Assembly (NCBI GenBank): GCA_009921265.1
Contig: RFYV01000030.1
Coordinates: forward strand, 1-38,070
DNA: 38,070 bases
Direction of reading: 5' to 3'
From: Betaproteobacteria bacterium
GTDB taxonomy: Bacteria > Pseudomonadota > Gammaproteobacteria > Burkholderiales > Burkholderiaceae_C
Below the pieces are notes generated by a model, which worked only from the letters and a program-made list of their open reading frames with translations, was not told the DNA's origin and did no database searches. The position numbers were made by a program, and so were the translations under genes. This document shows, piece after piece, positions 24,659 through 33,275 of the stretch (position 1 is the first letter of the stretch; every line of letters starts with the position of its first letter).

Positions 24659-25939
24659 ATGAGTGGTTTTCTTGTTATCTTTGCGTTTTTGTTGTTATTT
24701 ATATTGGGCTTCCCCGTTGTCTTGGCAATTGGACTGCCCAGCATTGCGTATCTCTTGATCAATCAATTACCCATTGAGATGGTTGCGCAACGAACCCTTT
24801 ACGCTTTAGATTCTTTCCCCTTGGTTGCAGTACCTGTTTTTCTTTTTGTCGGTAGTTTGATGAACAGCGCGGGCATCTCTAAGCACATCTATCGCTTTGC
24901 AGATACGGCTGTTGGACGTCTTCCTGGTGGATTGGCTCAGGTTAATATTTTCGGTAGTTTGATATTTGCTGGTATGTCGGGTTCTGCATTGGCCGATATT
25001 GGTGGCATTGGCAGAATTGAAATCGATGCAATGAAGGAGAAGGGTTTTAATCCTGCATTTGCAAGTGCAGTGACATCTGCTTCAGCCATTGTTGGTCCAA
25101 TTTTTCCACCTAGTATTCCATTGATTTTGTATGGCACCGTCACAGGCTCTTCAGTGATTCAACTTTTATTGGGTGGTATTTTGCCTGGCTTGTTGTGTGT
25201 TGCTGCATTGATGGCTGTGACCGCATGGTTGGCACTAAAGAGAGGATATCCTCGCGCAGAACGTTGGCCGAGCTTCAAACAGTTGTGGACGGATATGTTC
25301 CCTGCTTTGCCCGCATTGTTTGCGCCCATCATTTTGATTGGTGGTATGCTGATGGGTTATTTCACGCCTACAGAAATCGCAGCGGTGACCGTTGCTTATG
25401 CGTTGCTGATCAGTTGGCTTTTTTACAGAGAGTTAACCTGGCCTCGATTGCTTGAGGCAGGAATTGAAACTCTGCGCTCTTCTGCAGGCATCTTGTTGAT
25501 TGTTGCGGTGGCTGCTTTGTTTGGATGGGTTTTGTCAGTAGAGCAAGTGCCGCAAGCGATGACGCAATTAATGTTGTCGATTTCTACCGACCCCTATGCT
25601 TTATTGTTATTAGTCAATGTGTTGCTATTGATTGTGGGTATGTTTTTAGATAGCACCACTGCGATTTTGGTCATCGCCCCCATCATTGCAAAACCCATGA
25701 TGGCCGCAGGCGTTGATCCTGTTCATTTGGGTATGGTGGTTATTTTTAACTTAATGATTGGCTTACTTACGCCACCTATGGGCTTGGCTTTGTTTTTGGT
25801 TGCAGACATTGCCAAGGTGAAGATGAAAGATGTGTTGATTGAAATGTTGCCGTTTTATGTGCCTTTGGGAATCACCTTGTTGATGATCACTTACATTCCC
25901 GCCATTACATTGTGGTTACCTCGCATGATGGTAGGTTAG
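24659..25939 (+). CDS. dctM: TRAP transporter large permease subunit (DctM family)
   Basis: 426-residue polytopic permease with about 12 hydrophobic segments that couples solute uptake to the sodium gradient together with DctQ. The conserved SGSALADIGGIG segment, VTSASAIVGPIFPPSIPLILYG and the C-terminal GLLTPPMGLALFLV repeat are typical of DctM. A GAGG site lies 8 bases before the ATG. The stop overlaps the stop of the convergent Bug gene by 4 bases, so no terminator separates them. Confidence 0.93.
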   Translation: MSGFLVIFAFLLLFILGFPVVLAIGLPSIAYLLINQLPIEMVAQRTLYALDSFPLVAVPVFLFVGSLMNSAGISKHIYRFADTAVGRLPGGLAQVNIFGSLIFAGMSGSALADIGGIGRIEIDAMKEKGFNPAFASAVTSASAIVGPIFPPSIPLILYGTVTGSSVIQLLLGGILPGLLCVAALMAVTAWLALKRGYPRAERWPSFKQLWTDMFPALPALFAPIILIGGMLMGYFTPTEIAAVTVAYALLISWLFYRELTWPRLLEAGIETLRSSAGILLIVAVAALFGWVLSVEQVPQAMTQLMLSISTDPYALLLLVNVLLLIVGMFLDSTTAILVIAPIIAKPMMAAGVDPVHLGMVVIFNLMIGLLTPPMGLALFLVADIAKVKMKDVLIEMLPFYVPLGITLLMITYIPAITLWLPRMMVG

Positions 25940-26901
25940 TCCATCTTGATATTGGCTTGTTTAATTAATTTTCCAAAGCGTTCAAACTCTTGGCGATTGA
26001 GTTGACTGAATTGCTCAATGCTGATGTTGCCAGGCTCGCCGCCCAAGCCTTTGAGTTTATTTTGTACTTCGGGTAGTTTGATGATTTTGGCTAGCTCGTT
26101 TTGCAATTTAGTCACCACATCAGTAGGAGTTCCTGTGGTTACAAAAACGCCATACCAAGTGGTCATCTCAAATCCAGGTATACCCGCTTCAGACATGGTG
26201 GGTACTTGTGGCAGCTCGTTGCTTCTTTGTGCTGTTGTGATGGCAAGAGGTTTGAATTTCCCAGCTTTGATTTGACTCATTGCCGATGAAGTTGTGTCGA
26301 ACATGATTTGCACATTGCCTGAAATAATATCCATATGGGCCTGCGCACTTCCTTTGTAAGGGATGTGAATGCTTTTGACACCTGCGGCTAGATCAAACGC
26401 TTCGCCTGCAATGTGTTGTGTGCTACCGATGCCCGATGAAGCGTATTTGAATTCACTAGGCTTGGCTTTCATCAAAGCAATTAATTCTTTGACATTGTTG
26501 GCTGGAACTGAAGAGCCCACCACCAAGACATTAGGAACAACGACTACCAAGCCAATGGGTGTTAAATCTTTCATGGGATCGAAAGACAGTTTAATGAGAT
26601 GAGGTGCAATCGCTTGACCTGTATTGGTTGCAACCAAGAGTGTGTGTCCGTCGGGTTGTGCCTTTGCTGTTAAATCAGCCGCGATGGTGTTGGATGCTCC
26701 TGGTTTGTTTTCAACAACGAATGTGCCTTTCATGGAGTCGGTCATTTTTTCAGCCAACATGCGGGCAATGATGTCTGTGCCGCCGCCTGCATTAGCGCCG
26801 ACCATCAATCGAACAGTTTTGGTGGGATAAGCCGTTTGTGCGTACAAAGCTTGACCCAAACATAGAACTGTTAAAAATAAAGAGGCAAATAATTTTTTCA
26901 T
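25936..26901 (-). CDS. Bug/TctC-family tripartite tricarboxylate receptor (4)
   Basis: 321-residue periplasmic receptor with signal peptide MKKLFASLFLTVLCLGQALYA before QTAYPTKT. Landmarks are RLMVGANAGGGTDIIAR, VENKPGASNTIAADLTA, QPDGHTLLVATNTGQAI and HIPYKGSAQAHMDI. It lies 30 bases downstream of the pdxA-like gene on the same strand, so they probably share a transcript and perhaps a substrate. It is convergent with dctM, with stop codons overlapping. Confidence 0.9.
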   Translation of the reverse strand: MKKLFASLFLTVLCLGQALYAQTAYPTKTVRLMVGANAGGGTDIIARMLAEKMTDSMKGTFVVENKPGASNTIAADLTAKAQPDGHTLLVATNTGQAIAPHLIKLSFDPMKDLTPIGLVVVVPNVLVVGSSVPANNVKELIALMKAKPSEFKYASSGIGSTQHIAGEAFDLAAGVKSIHIPYKGSAQAHMDIISGNVQIMFDTTSSAMSQIKAGKFKPLAITTAQRSNELPQVPTMSEAGIPGFEMTTWYGVFVTTGTPTDVVTKLQNELAKIIKLPEVQNKLKGLGGEPGNISIEQFSQLNRQEFERFGKLIKQANIKMD

Positions 26902-26931
26902 TTTAAATTCTCCATGAATTCGGATGATGTT

Positions 26932-27879
26932 TTAGTTTTTACTTGATCGGTGATGCACGCCCATTCGACAAGCAATATCAAATGCATTCATCATGGCTTG
27001 AGGATTGGCTGCATTTTTTCCTGAGATATCGTAGGCTGTACCGTGAGCAGGTGTTGTGATGGGTATGGGTAAGCCGCCATGTACGGTGACACCTTTTTCA
27101 AAGCCCATGAGTTTCATCGCAATTTGTCCTTGATCGTGGTACATGGTGACAACACCATCGTAGCCACCTTCTTTGCGAATGGCTCTGACAAATGCAGTAT
27201 CTGCAGGGTAGGGGCCATCAGCAGGAAAGCCTGATGCTTTGGCTTGTTCAACACCAGGCGCAATGATGGTGATTTCTTCATCTCCGTAATTGCCGTTGTC
27301 GCCATTGTGAGGATTGAGTCCGCACACTGCGATGCGTGGATTTTTTTTGCCAGACGCTTGCAAGGCCTTGGAGATCATTTGAATGGATTCGACGACTTTA
27401 GCGGGCGTGAGTAATTCACTCACTTCTTTGAGTGGGACGTGTGATGTCACGCGTGAAGTCCATAAATCTTGCAACACATTGAGTTCACCACAAATGCCAT
27501 CAAATTTGAGCAGTTGTGCAAACCAACGCAACTCATCTTCTTGATGCATGCCACCTAATCGCAATGCACTTTTGTTGAGTGGTGCAAAACATAACGCATC
27601 GGCATGACCGTCTCTGACCAATTGAGCGCCTTCTTGCAATCCGTTGAGCATGTATTGGCCGTTATTGGCATTGGCTAAGCCCACTGGAAATGCTGGGGCA
27701 TCTAAGCCTGACCAGGTGTGCCATTGAACCGATGGAGGTGTCTGCACGGTGCCGCGTTGCGAAATCAAAATAATTTTTGCCTGTTGCCGTGTGGAGGTTT
27801 GGTTGAGCAACTTTTGTACTAATTCAGTACCAATTCCAGCAGGGTCGCCTGTGAATAAAGCAATGGTGGGTAATGTCAT
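26932..27879 (-). CDS. PdxA-family (PdxA2-like) NAD-dependent dehydrogenase
   Basis: 315-residue metal- and NAD-dependent dehydrogenase of the 4-hydroxythreonine-4-phosphate dehydrogenase family. The start is ATG 27879 (MTLPTIALFTGDPAGIG), where the family motif begins; upstream in-frame codons add an atypical leader. Other landmarks are CFAPLNKSALRLGG, a metal His in GGMHQEDE, CGLNPHNGDNGNYGDEE, YHDQGQIAMKLMGFEKG and the HGTAYDISGKN C-terminal motif. Family members outside vitamin B6 synthesis act in catabolic clusters, for example on erythronate-type 4-phosphates or terephthalate dihydrodiol. With a Bug receptor gene and no pdxJ nearby, a catabolic paralogue is more likely than true PdxA. 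Confidence 0.85.
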   Translation of the reverse strand: MTLPTIALFTGDPAGIGTELVQKLLNQTSTRQQAKIILISQRGTVQTPPSVQWHTWSGLDAPAFPVGLANANNGQYMLNGLQEGAQLVRDGHADALCFAPLNKSALRLGGMHQEDELRWFAQLLKFDGICGELNVLQDLWTSRVTSHVPLKEVSELLTPAKVVESIQMISKALQASGKKNPRIAVCGLNPHNGDNGNYGDEEITIIAPGVEQAKASGFPADGPYPADTAFVRAIRKEGGYDGVVTMYHDQGQIAMKLMGFEKGVTVHGGLPIPITTPAHGTAYDISGKNAANPQAMMNAFDIACRMGVHHRSSKN

Positions 27880-27905
27880 AAAAAATACTTCTTTGTGCGT
27901 TGATG

Positions 27906-27919
27906 GGTCTATCAAGACC
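27906..27919. promoter_or_regulatory. Short palindrome upstream of the pdxA-like gene
   Basis: GGTCT-ATCA-AGACC has perfect 5-bp arms 27 bases upstream of the pdxA-like ATG, in the divergent region toward the amidohydrolase-2 operon. Its TGGTC/GACC-like arms resemble FadR-subfamily GntR sites. Short arms keep confidence low. Confidence 0.3.
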
Positions 27920-27999
27920 AAGTATAGAGATGCCCCACTGAAATTACCTACTGGTTTTTACGCATTCGGATTCTCGAAACCAGGCGCGTGCGTGACAAC

Positions 28000-28029
28000 T
28001 GCGGGTAAATACAACCGCATATTTTTTTT
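28000..28029 (+). terminator. Leader hairpin with T8 run before the nine-gene operon
   Basis: TGCGG (28000-28004) and CCGCA (28015-28019) form a short stem with a 10-base loop, followed by TA and eight T. It ends 20 bases before the ATG of the first gene of the operon. It is attenuator-like in position, but the stem is only 5 bp. Confidence 0.35.
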
Positions 28030-28049
28030 GAAAATGGGATACTTAAAGT

Positions 28050-29114
28050 ATGAGTACGACAACACCCTTTGGGCGCGTATCGCCCGTTAATCCACAGTGG
28101 CTCGCAAAAATGAAGCCTGAAGTGGTTCTTGAGCCCGACTTACCCATGGTTGATACCCATCATCATTTGTGGGATGCATTACCTGCTGCATTGCCGCAAG
28201 AAGACAACGCAAGAGATCACACCTATTTGTTAGCGCAATTTCAAAACGATATTCAATGCGGTCACAAAACAATCGCAACTGTTTATGTGCAATGTCACGC
28301 CAAATACCGCACAACGGGTCCAGAAGAATTCAAGCCTGTAGGTGAAACAGAATTTGCAGCATCGATTGGAGTTGAAAACGATGCCAATGCGCAAAATAAA
28401 GCGCGTGTGTGCCAAGGTATTGTGGGTGCAGCTGATCTAACAATGGGTGCCCGTGTTCAAGCGGTGTTGGAAGCGCATGTACAAGCCGGGCAAGGGCGAT
28501 TCAAAGGAGTGCGTGCATCAGCCGCATACGACGAAGATCCGATCATTGGCAATACCATTCATGAACCGTATCACTACATGAGAAAAGATTTTCGTGAAGG
28601 TGTTTCGATGCTCACTCGTATGGGTTTGTCATTAGATGCGTGGGTTTTTCATACGCAATTGTCTGAGTTGATCGATTTAGCAAAAGCATTTCCTGATACA
28701 ACGATCGTTATGGGTCACTGCGGCGGCGCATTGGGATATGGACCCTACGCGGGTCAGCGCGATCTTGTATTTGCGCAATGGAAAAAATCATTGCAAGAGT
28801 TGGCGCGATGTGAAAACGTCCATATGAAGTTGGGTGGCATGATGATTCGCTTGGCAGCGGTTGATTTTTTGAGCCTGCCTGCACCACTCACATCAGTTGA
28901 ACTGGCCAAGCGTTGGGGGCCTTATATTGAAACCTGCATCGAATTGTTTGGTCCCAAACGTTGCATGTTTGAGAGTAATTTTCCAGTAGAAAAAGCGGGC
29001 ACGCCTTGGGTGACCTTGTGGAATGCTTTTAAACACATCACTGCAAAAGCATCGGCTGACGAAAAAATGCAAATGTTTTGCACTACTGCACAACGCGTTT
29101 ATAGGCTTGTATAA
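28050..29114 (+). CDS. Amidohydrolase-superfamily (COG3618-type) lactonase/hydrolase (2)
   Basis: 354-residue TIM-barrel hydrolase, first gene of the long plus-strand operon. The metal motif DTHHHLWDA occurs near residue 36, then VYVQCHAKY, FKGVRASAAYDEDP, VMGHCGGALGYGPYAG and the C-terminal RCMFESNFPVEKAG. As in amidohydrolase (1), Asn stands where many relatives have Asp in the SDWP-type motif. It is longer than (1) by a roughly 30-residue N-terminal extension plus insertions. A weak GGGA site lies 10 bases before the ATG. The SMP-30 gene follows after 3 bases, so the two probable lactonases are made together. Confidence 0.85.
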   Translation: MSTTTPFGRVSPVNPQWLAKMKPEVVLEPDLPMVDTHHHLWDALPAALPQEDNARDHTYLLAQFQNDIQCGHKTIATVYVQCHAKYRTTGPEEFKPVGETEFAASIGVENDANAQNKARVCQGIVGAADLTMGARVQAVLEAHVQAGQGRFKGVRASAAYDEDPIIGNTIHEPYHYMRKDFREGVSMLTRMGLSLDAWVFHTQLSELIDLAKAFPDTTIVMGHCGGALGYGPYAGQRDLVFAQWKKSLQELARCENVHMKLGGMMIRLAAVDFLSLPAPLTSVELAKRWGPYIETCIELFGPKRCMFESNFPVEKAGTPWVTLWNAFKHITAKASADEKMQMFCTTAQRVYRLV

Positions 29115-29117
29115 AAA

Positions 29118-30080
29118 ATGAACATGACGATTGAACTCAAAGACTTAAATTTTTTAGGTGAAAATTTACATCGACCTGAAAGTGTCATCGCCACATCAAA
29201 GGGTGAGTTGTTTGTATCCGATCATGAGTGCAGTGTTCATCAATTGGGTCAACCGAGGAAAAAATTAATCGGTAAACCCGATGGTTTTTTAACCAATGGT
29301 ATTGCGCTCACGCCACAGCGTGAATTCTTGGTGGCTAATTTGGGAACCGAATGCGGCGGCGGCGTCTGGCGCATTGATCATGAGCATCGCATCACTCCTT
29401 TTTTGATGGAGGTGGATGGGCATGCAATGAGCAACACTAACTTTGTCACGATTGATGCAAGGGGGCGCACATGGATTTCAATGAGTACGCGAATGGTACC
29501 TCGCTATCGCGCGTTCAATGCACAAACTGCTGACGGTTTTATCGCCGTGATTGATCAGCTCGGTGCGCGCATTGTGGCCGATGATATTTCGTTTACCAAT
29601 GAATGCCGTGTTGACCCCACAGGAGAGTGGTTGTATGTCAATGAAACCTACGGACGAAAACTTTCACGCTATCGCATTATTAATCAAGAGCAATGTGTCT
29701 TAGGTCCTAAAGACGTGGTCTATCAATTTACTAATGGAGACTTTCCTGACGGACTATCTTTTGATGCGCAAGGCGGTGTATGGGTGGCTTGTGTGGTTTC
29801 GAATCGAGTCGTTCGTGTTGCGCAAGATGGAAGTGCGCATGTGATTTTGGAAGACCCCAACGAAAAAATCATTGCCCATGCAGAAGCCAAATATGCGCAA
29901 AATGCAATGACGCAAGAAGACGTGTATGCAGGCACCGTGCAAACATTGGGGAATGTGTCGAGTATTGCATTTGGCGGCGCCGATTTCAAAACTGTTTACT
30001 TAGGCAATTTAGGCGCTACGCGTATCGCCACTTTTCAATCCACGATTGCGGGTGCACAACCGCCGCATTGGCATTATTGA
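29118..30080 (+). CDS. SMP-30/gluconolactonase-family hydrolase
   Basis: 320-residue six-bladed beta-propeller of the SMP-30/gluconolactonase/LRE family, which hydrolyses sugar-acid or other lactones with a bound divalent metal. The expected metal ligands appear as Glu21 (HRPESV), an Asn in the TNECRVDPTGEWLYVNE blade, and the Asp of FPDGLSFDAQGG. No signal peptide is visible, so it should be cytosolic. It begins 3 bases after amidohydrolase (2), and the CoA-transferase gene follows 9 bases later. Confidence 0.85.
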   Translation: MNMTIELKDLNFLGENLHRPESVIATSKGELFVSDHECSVHQLGQPRKKLIGKPDGFLTNGIALTPQREFLVANLGTECGGGVWRIDHEHRITPFLMEVDGHAMSNTNFVTIDARGRTWISMSTRMVPRYRAFNAQTADGFIAVIDQLGARIVADDISFTNECRVDPTGEWLYVNETYGRKLSRYRIINQEQCVLGPKDVVYQFTNGDFPDGLSFDAQGGVWVACVVSNRVVRVAQDGSAHVILEDPNEKIIAHAEAKYAQNAMTQEDVYAGTVQTLGNVSSIAFGGADFKTVYLGNLGATRIATFQSTIAGAQPPHWHY

Positions 30081-30089
30081 AATGCTGAT

Positions 30090-31298
30090 ATGAGTATTGA
30101 TCGCCCTTTAAAAGGAATACGTGTTTTAGAAATTGCATCTATTATTGTGGGGCCATTGGCTGGTCAATATTTAGGTGATATGGGTGCTGATGTCATCAAA
30201 CTTGAGCCCCCTGAAGGGGATCGAACACGAGTGATGGGCCCTAAACGCTCGCCTCGTATGGGATCATTTTTTTTGACAAGTAATCGAAGCAAACGAAGTG
30301 TGGTTGCAGATTTAAAAACACCAGAGGGTCTAGAAATCTTAAATGCCTTGTTGTCGCAAACAGATGTTTTATTGCATTCGATGCGAACACCAGCGGCGGA
30401 TCGCTTGGGTTTAAATTTTGAGAAACTCTACAAAAAATATCCACGATTGATTTATTGTCATGTATCAGGTTATGGTGATGATGGCTTGTATGCGGGTCGA
30501 GCTGCTTACGACGATATTATTCAGGCAGCTTCGGGCTTGGCGCAACTGCAAACCGTGATTGCTGGGCAACCGCGTTTTATTCCCACTATCATGGCCGACA
30601 AAGTGACTGGTTTACATGCGGCATATGCAATTGCGATGGCCATCATTCAGCGAGCACAAACAGGCGCTGGTCAAAAAGTGGATGTGGCTATGTTTGAAAC
30701 CATGAGTGCATTCAATATGGTGGAACATCAATGGGGCCATGCGTTTCACCCACCCATTGCACCCATGGGTTATGAGCCCGTAAGCACAGCTTCGCGTCGT
30801 CCGTACAAAACTAAAAATGGATTTTTAGTTTTATTGCCTTATAACGATTCTGATTGGTTTCGTTTTTTTGAGCTGGCGGGTGAACCCGACATCATGAAGG
30901 ATGAACGATTTGCTACTTTTCAGGCGAGACAAAACAACTTTCGTTTGGTGTGGGACGAAATTGAAAAACAAATTGCGCGCAAAACTAATGAAGAGTGGCT
31001 GTCATTGTTAAAGGCAGAGGATATTCCATTTTCTGTAGTTAATAGTTTGGATGATCTTGTTAACGATCCGCATTTAGAGAGTGTGAATTTTTGGGAAATA
31101 CGCCAGCATCCGAGTGAGGGTGATTTGCGTATTCCGCGAGTTGCGACTCAAATGAGTGGAGCAAATACACGAATTGAACGCTTGCCGCCCCAATTGGGTG
31201 AGCACACACGCGAAATTTTATTGGAATGTGGGTTTGAAAGTAAAAAAATCCAGGAATGGCTTGGACAAGGCGGCCCTTGCTATGCGATTCAAAATTAA
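30090..31298 (+). CDS. Class III (CaiB/BaiF) CoA-transferase
   Basis: 402-residue family III CoA-transferase that moves CoA between carboxylic acids through an aspartyl thioester. The N-terminal LKGIRVLEIASIIVGPLAGQ and DMGADVIKLEPPEGD are signatures. The likely catalytic residue is Asp141 in AAYDDIIQAASG. VDVAMFETMSAF and the C-terminal LGEHTREILLECG also fit the family. Length is typical (about 390-430). Its place after two probable lactonases suggests CoA activation of the resulting acid. Acceptor and donor cannot be named. Confidence 0.9.
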   Translation: MSIDRPLKGIRVLEIASIIVGPLAGQYLGDMGADVIKLEPPEGDRTRVMGPKRSPRMGSFFLTSNRSKRSVVADLKTPEGLEILNALLSQTDVLLHSMRTPAADRLGLNFEKLYKKYPRLIYCHVSGYGDDGLYAGRAAYDDIIQAASGLAQLQTVIAGQPRFIPTIMADKVTGLHAAYAIAMAIIQRAQTGAGQKVDVAMFETMSAFNMVEHQWGHAFHPPIAPMGYEPVSTASRRPYKTKNGFLVLLPYNDSDWFRFFELAGEPDIMKDERFATFQARQNNFRLVWDEIEKQIARKTNEEWLSLLKAEDIPFSVVNSLDDLVNDPHLESVNFWEIRQHPSEGDLRIPRVATQMSGANTRIERLPPQLGEHTREILLECGFESKKIQEWLGQGGPCYAIQN

Positions 31299-31319
31299 AA
31301 CAACTCAGGAGATTCAATC

Positions 31320-32306
31320 ATGACCACACGTCGACAATTTGTTCAACACAGTGTTGCATCAACCATCGCATGTGCCGTGCCTTTGGTTTTTGCGCAAACG
31401 ACGAGTTGGCCTGAAGCGCCCGTTAAAATTATTGTCCCTTTTGTGGCTGGTAATGCATCGGATGTTTTGACGCGTATGGTGGCCGAGCGATTGCAATCTC
31501 GTTTAGGGCAAACCTTTATTATTGAAAACAAAGTGGGGGCGGGCGGCATGATTGGTATGGAGGCGGTTCGAAATTCAAAGCCTGACGGTTACACCATTGC
31601 ATCCGCAACGATTGGTACTCTATCGATCAATCAATTTTTGTTTAAAAAGATGCCGCATGACCCCGAAACTGATTTTGTTTATGCGTCAACAATTTGGGAA
31701 AATTGCAATGTTTTCATGGTGTCACCTCAGCATCCTGCAAAAAATTTACAAGAATTGATTGTATGGTCACGCGCGCAGGCCAGGGGTGCCAATATTGGAT
31801 CCTCCGCCATTGGATCTTCTCCTTATTTGGCGGCTTCATTATTTAAAGTAAGAGCAAATATTCAAGCCACTATCGTGCCCTTTCCAGGGGGTGCTCAATC
31901 ACTCACTGCACTTATTGCTGGCGAAACTGATTTTGCCATTGACAATATTGCTAGTGCATTACCACTGATTCGCGCTGGTAAGGTAAGAGCAGTGGCAGTT
32001 ACGTCGGATTATCGATGGCCCACTCTTTCCGATGTGCCAACCACTGCAGAATCTGGCGTGAAAGATTTTGTGCTGATATCTTGGGGTGCATTGGTCATGC
32101 CCAAAGGTACACCACCAGCTGTTCTCAACAAATTATCTCAATCGGTTCAAGCGGTTGCAGCAGATGCAAGCATGCAACAACGGTTCATGGATGCGGGGGC
32201 TAAATTGGTTTCTTCCACGCCTGCACAAACGCATGCCTTTGCAGCAAGCGAACGTATTAAATGGAAAGAGGCTGTAATGTTGTCAGGTGCGAAATTAGAT
32301 TCGTAA
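31320..32306 (+). CDS. Bug/TctC-family receptor (5) with Tat-type signal
   Basis: 328-residue solute receptor in the middle of the catabolic operon. Its N-terminus MTTRRQFVQHSVAST has the twin-arginine pattern T-R-R-x-F-V, followed by a mild hydrophobic stretch and ...VFA before QTTSWP, so export through Tat is likely, unlike the other Bug receptors here, which have Sec-type leaders. Family blocks are KIIVPFVAGNASDVLTR, IENKVGAGGMIGMEAVR, KPDGYTIASATIG and a FPGGAQSLTAL segment in place of the common HVPYKG. A GGAG ribosome site precedes the ATG. Confidence 0.88.
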   Translation: MTTRRQFVQHSVASTIACAVPLVFAQTTSWPEAPVKIIVPFVAGNASDVLTRMVAERLQSRLGQTFIIENKVGAGGMIGMEAVRNSKPDGYTIASATIGTLSINQFLFKKMPHDPETDFVYASTIWENCNVFMVSPQHPAKNLQELIVWSRAQARGANIGSSAIGSSPYLAASLFKVRANIQATIVPFPGGAQSLTALIAGETDFAIDNIASALPLIRAGKVRAVAVTSDYRWPTLSDVPTTAESGVKDFVLISWGALVMPKGTPPAVLNKLSQSVQAVAADASMQQRFMDAGAKLVSSTPAQTHAFAASERIKWKEAVMLSGAKLDS

Positions 32307-32318
32307 TCGAGTAAAAAA

Positions 32319-33255
32319 ATGCAAACCAAACAATTGGGAACTTCGGATATTCACGTGACTCATTTGTGCATGGGAACAGCCACCTTTGGTGGTCAAGCCG
32401 ATCAAGCCGCAAGCTTTGCAATGCTTGATGCATGTGCGGATGTTGGAATTAATTTTATTGATACTGCCAACGTTTATCCATTGGGCGCTCAGATGAGCGA
32501 AAGAGGTCAGTCTGAAACCGTGGTCGGTCAGTGGCTCAAGGGCCGGCGACAACATTTTGTGTTGGCAACCAAAGCGGGTGGTGTGATGGGTCCCAGTGCA
32601 AATGAGCGCGGATCCTCAAAGCAGCACTTATTGACTGCTTTGGACGCTTCGCTCAAACGACTGCAAACAGATTATGTTGACGTGTATCAATTGCACTACG
32701 ATGATTTCAAAACGCCCTTGGTTGAAACCATCGAAGCGATGAATCAGATGGCCATATCGGGTCGTATTCGTGCTTGGGGTATTTCAAATTTCCAAGCGTG
32801 GCGTTTGGCGCGAGTCATTGGATTATGCGAAACCCATCAGTGGGTGAAACCCTCGTTGATTCAGCCGCGTTATAACTTGTTGTTTAGACAAATCGAGCGT
32901 GATCTCATTCCATTGAGCGAGGCAGAGCAATTGGGCATGATTTGTTACAACCCGCTTGCCGGTGGATTGCTAAGTGCCAAGCACCAGTTCGCCGCAAAGC
33001 CCAACGACAACAGTCGATTTGGTCAAGGTGCAGCAATATGCACAGTTGGCCAAAGAGTGCAATATCCCGCTTGTGCAAATGGCTGTGGCGTGGGTCTTGG
33101 CCAATCCAGCGGTCACCTGTGCGATATTAGGTGCATCCCGAGTCGAGCAACTCCCAGATGTATTCAAAGCTTCAGACACTGTATTGACCGAATCAGTGAT
33201 GACGCGCTTAAATGAAATCAGTCACGAGTTTCGAATGGGTGACGCCAGTCGTTAA
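32319..33255 (+). pseudogene. Aldo/keto reductase broken by an internal deletion and frameshift
   Basis: The first 235 codons encode a normal aldo/keto reductase barrel: the active-site Asp/Tyr in FIDTANVYPLG, Lys in LATKAGG, His in YQLHYDD, and GISNFQAW. At about 33023-33030 the text jumps from NSRFG to VQQYAQLAKE in the next frame (+1). About 17-20 residues that normally join these parts (an RYWxxxxFD-type segment) are missing, which implies a deletion of length 2 modulo 3. The downstream part (LVQMAVAWVLANPAVTCAILGASR, the NADP-binding end) is intact to the TAA at 33255. Read as is, translation continues in the wrong frame to 33215, giving 298 residues without the cofactor-binding C-terminus. 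It is probably inactive. Confidence 0.85.
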
Positions 33256-33275
33256 ATCAAAAGGGATCAATTACT

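Noticed and set aside
26932-27879. Naming the PdxA-like gene tphB (terephthalate dihydrodiol dehydrogenase) or pdxA
   Set aside because: No terephthalate dioxygenase genes and no pdxJ are nearby, so neither specific function is supported.
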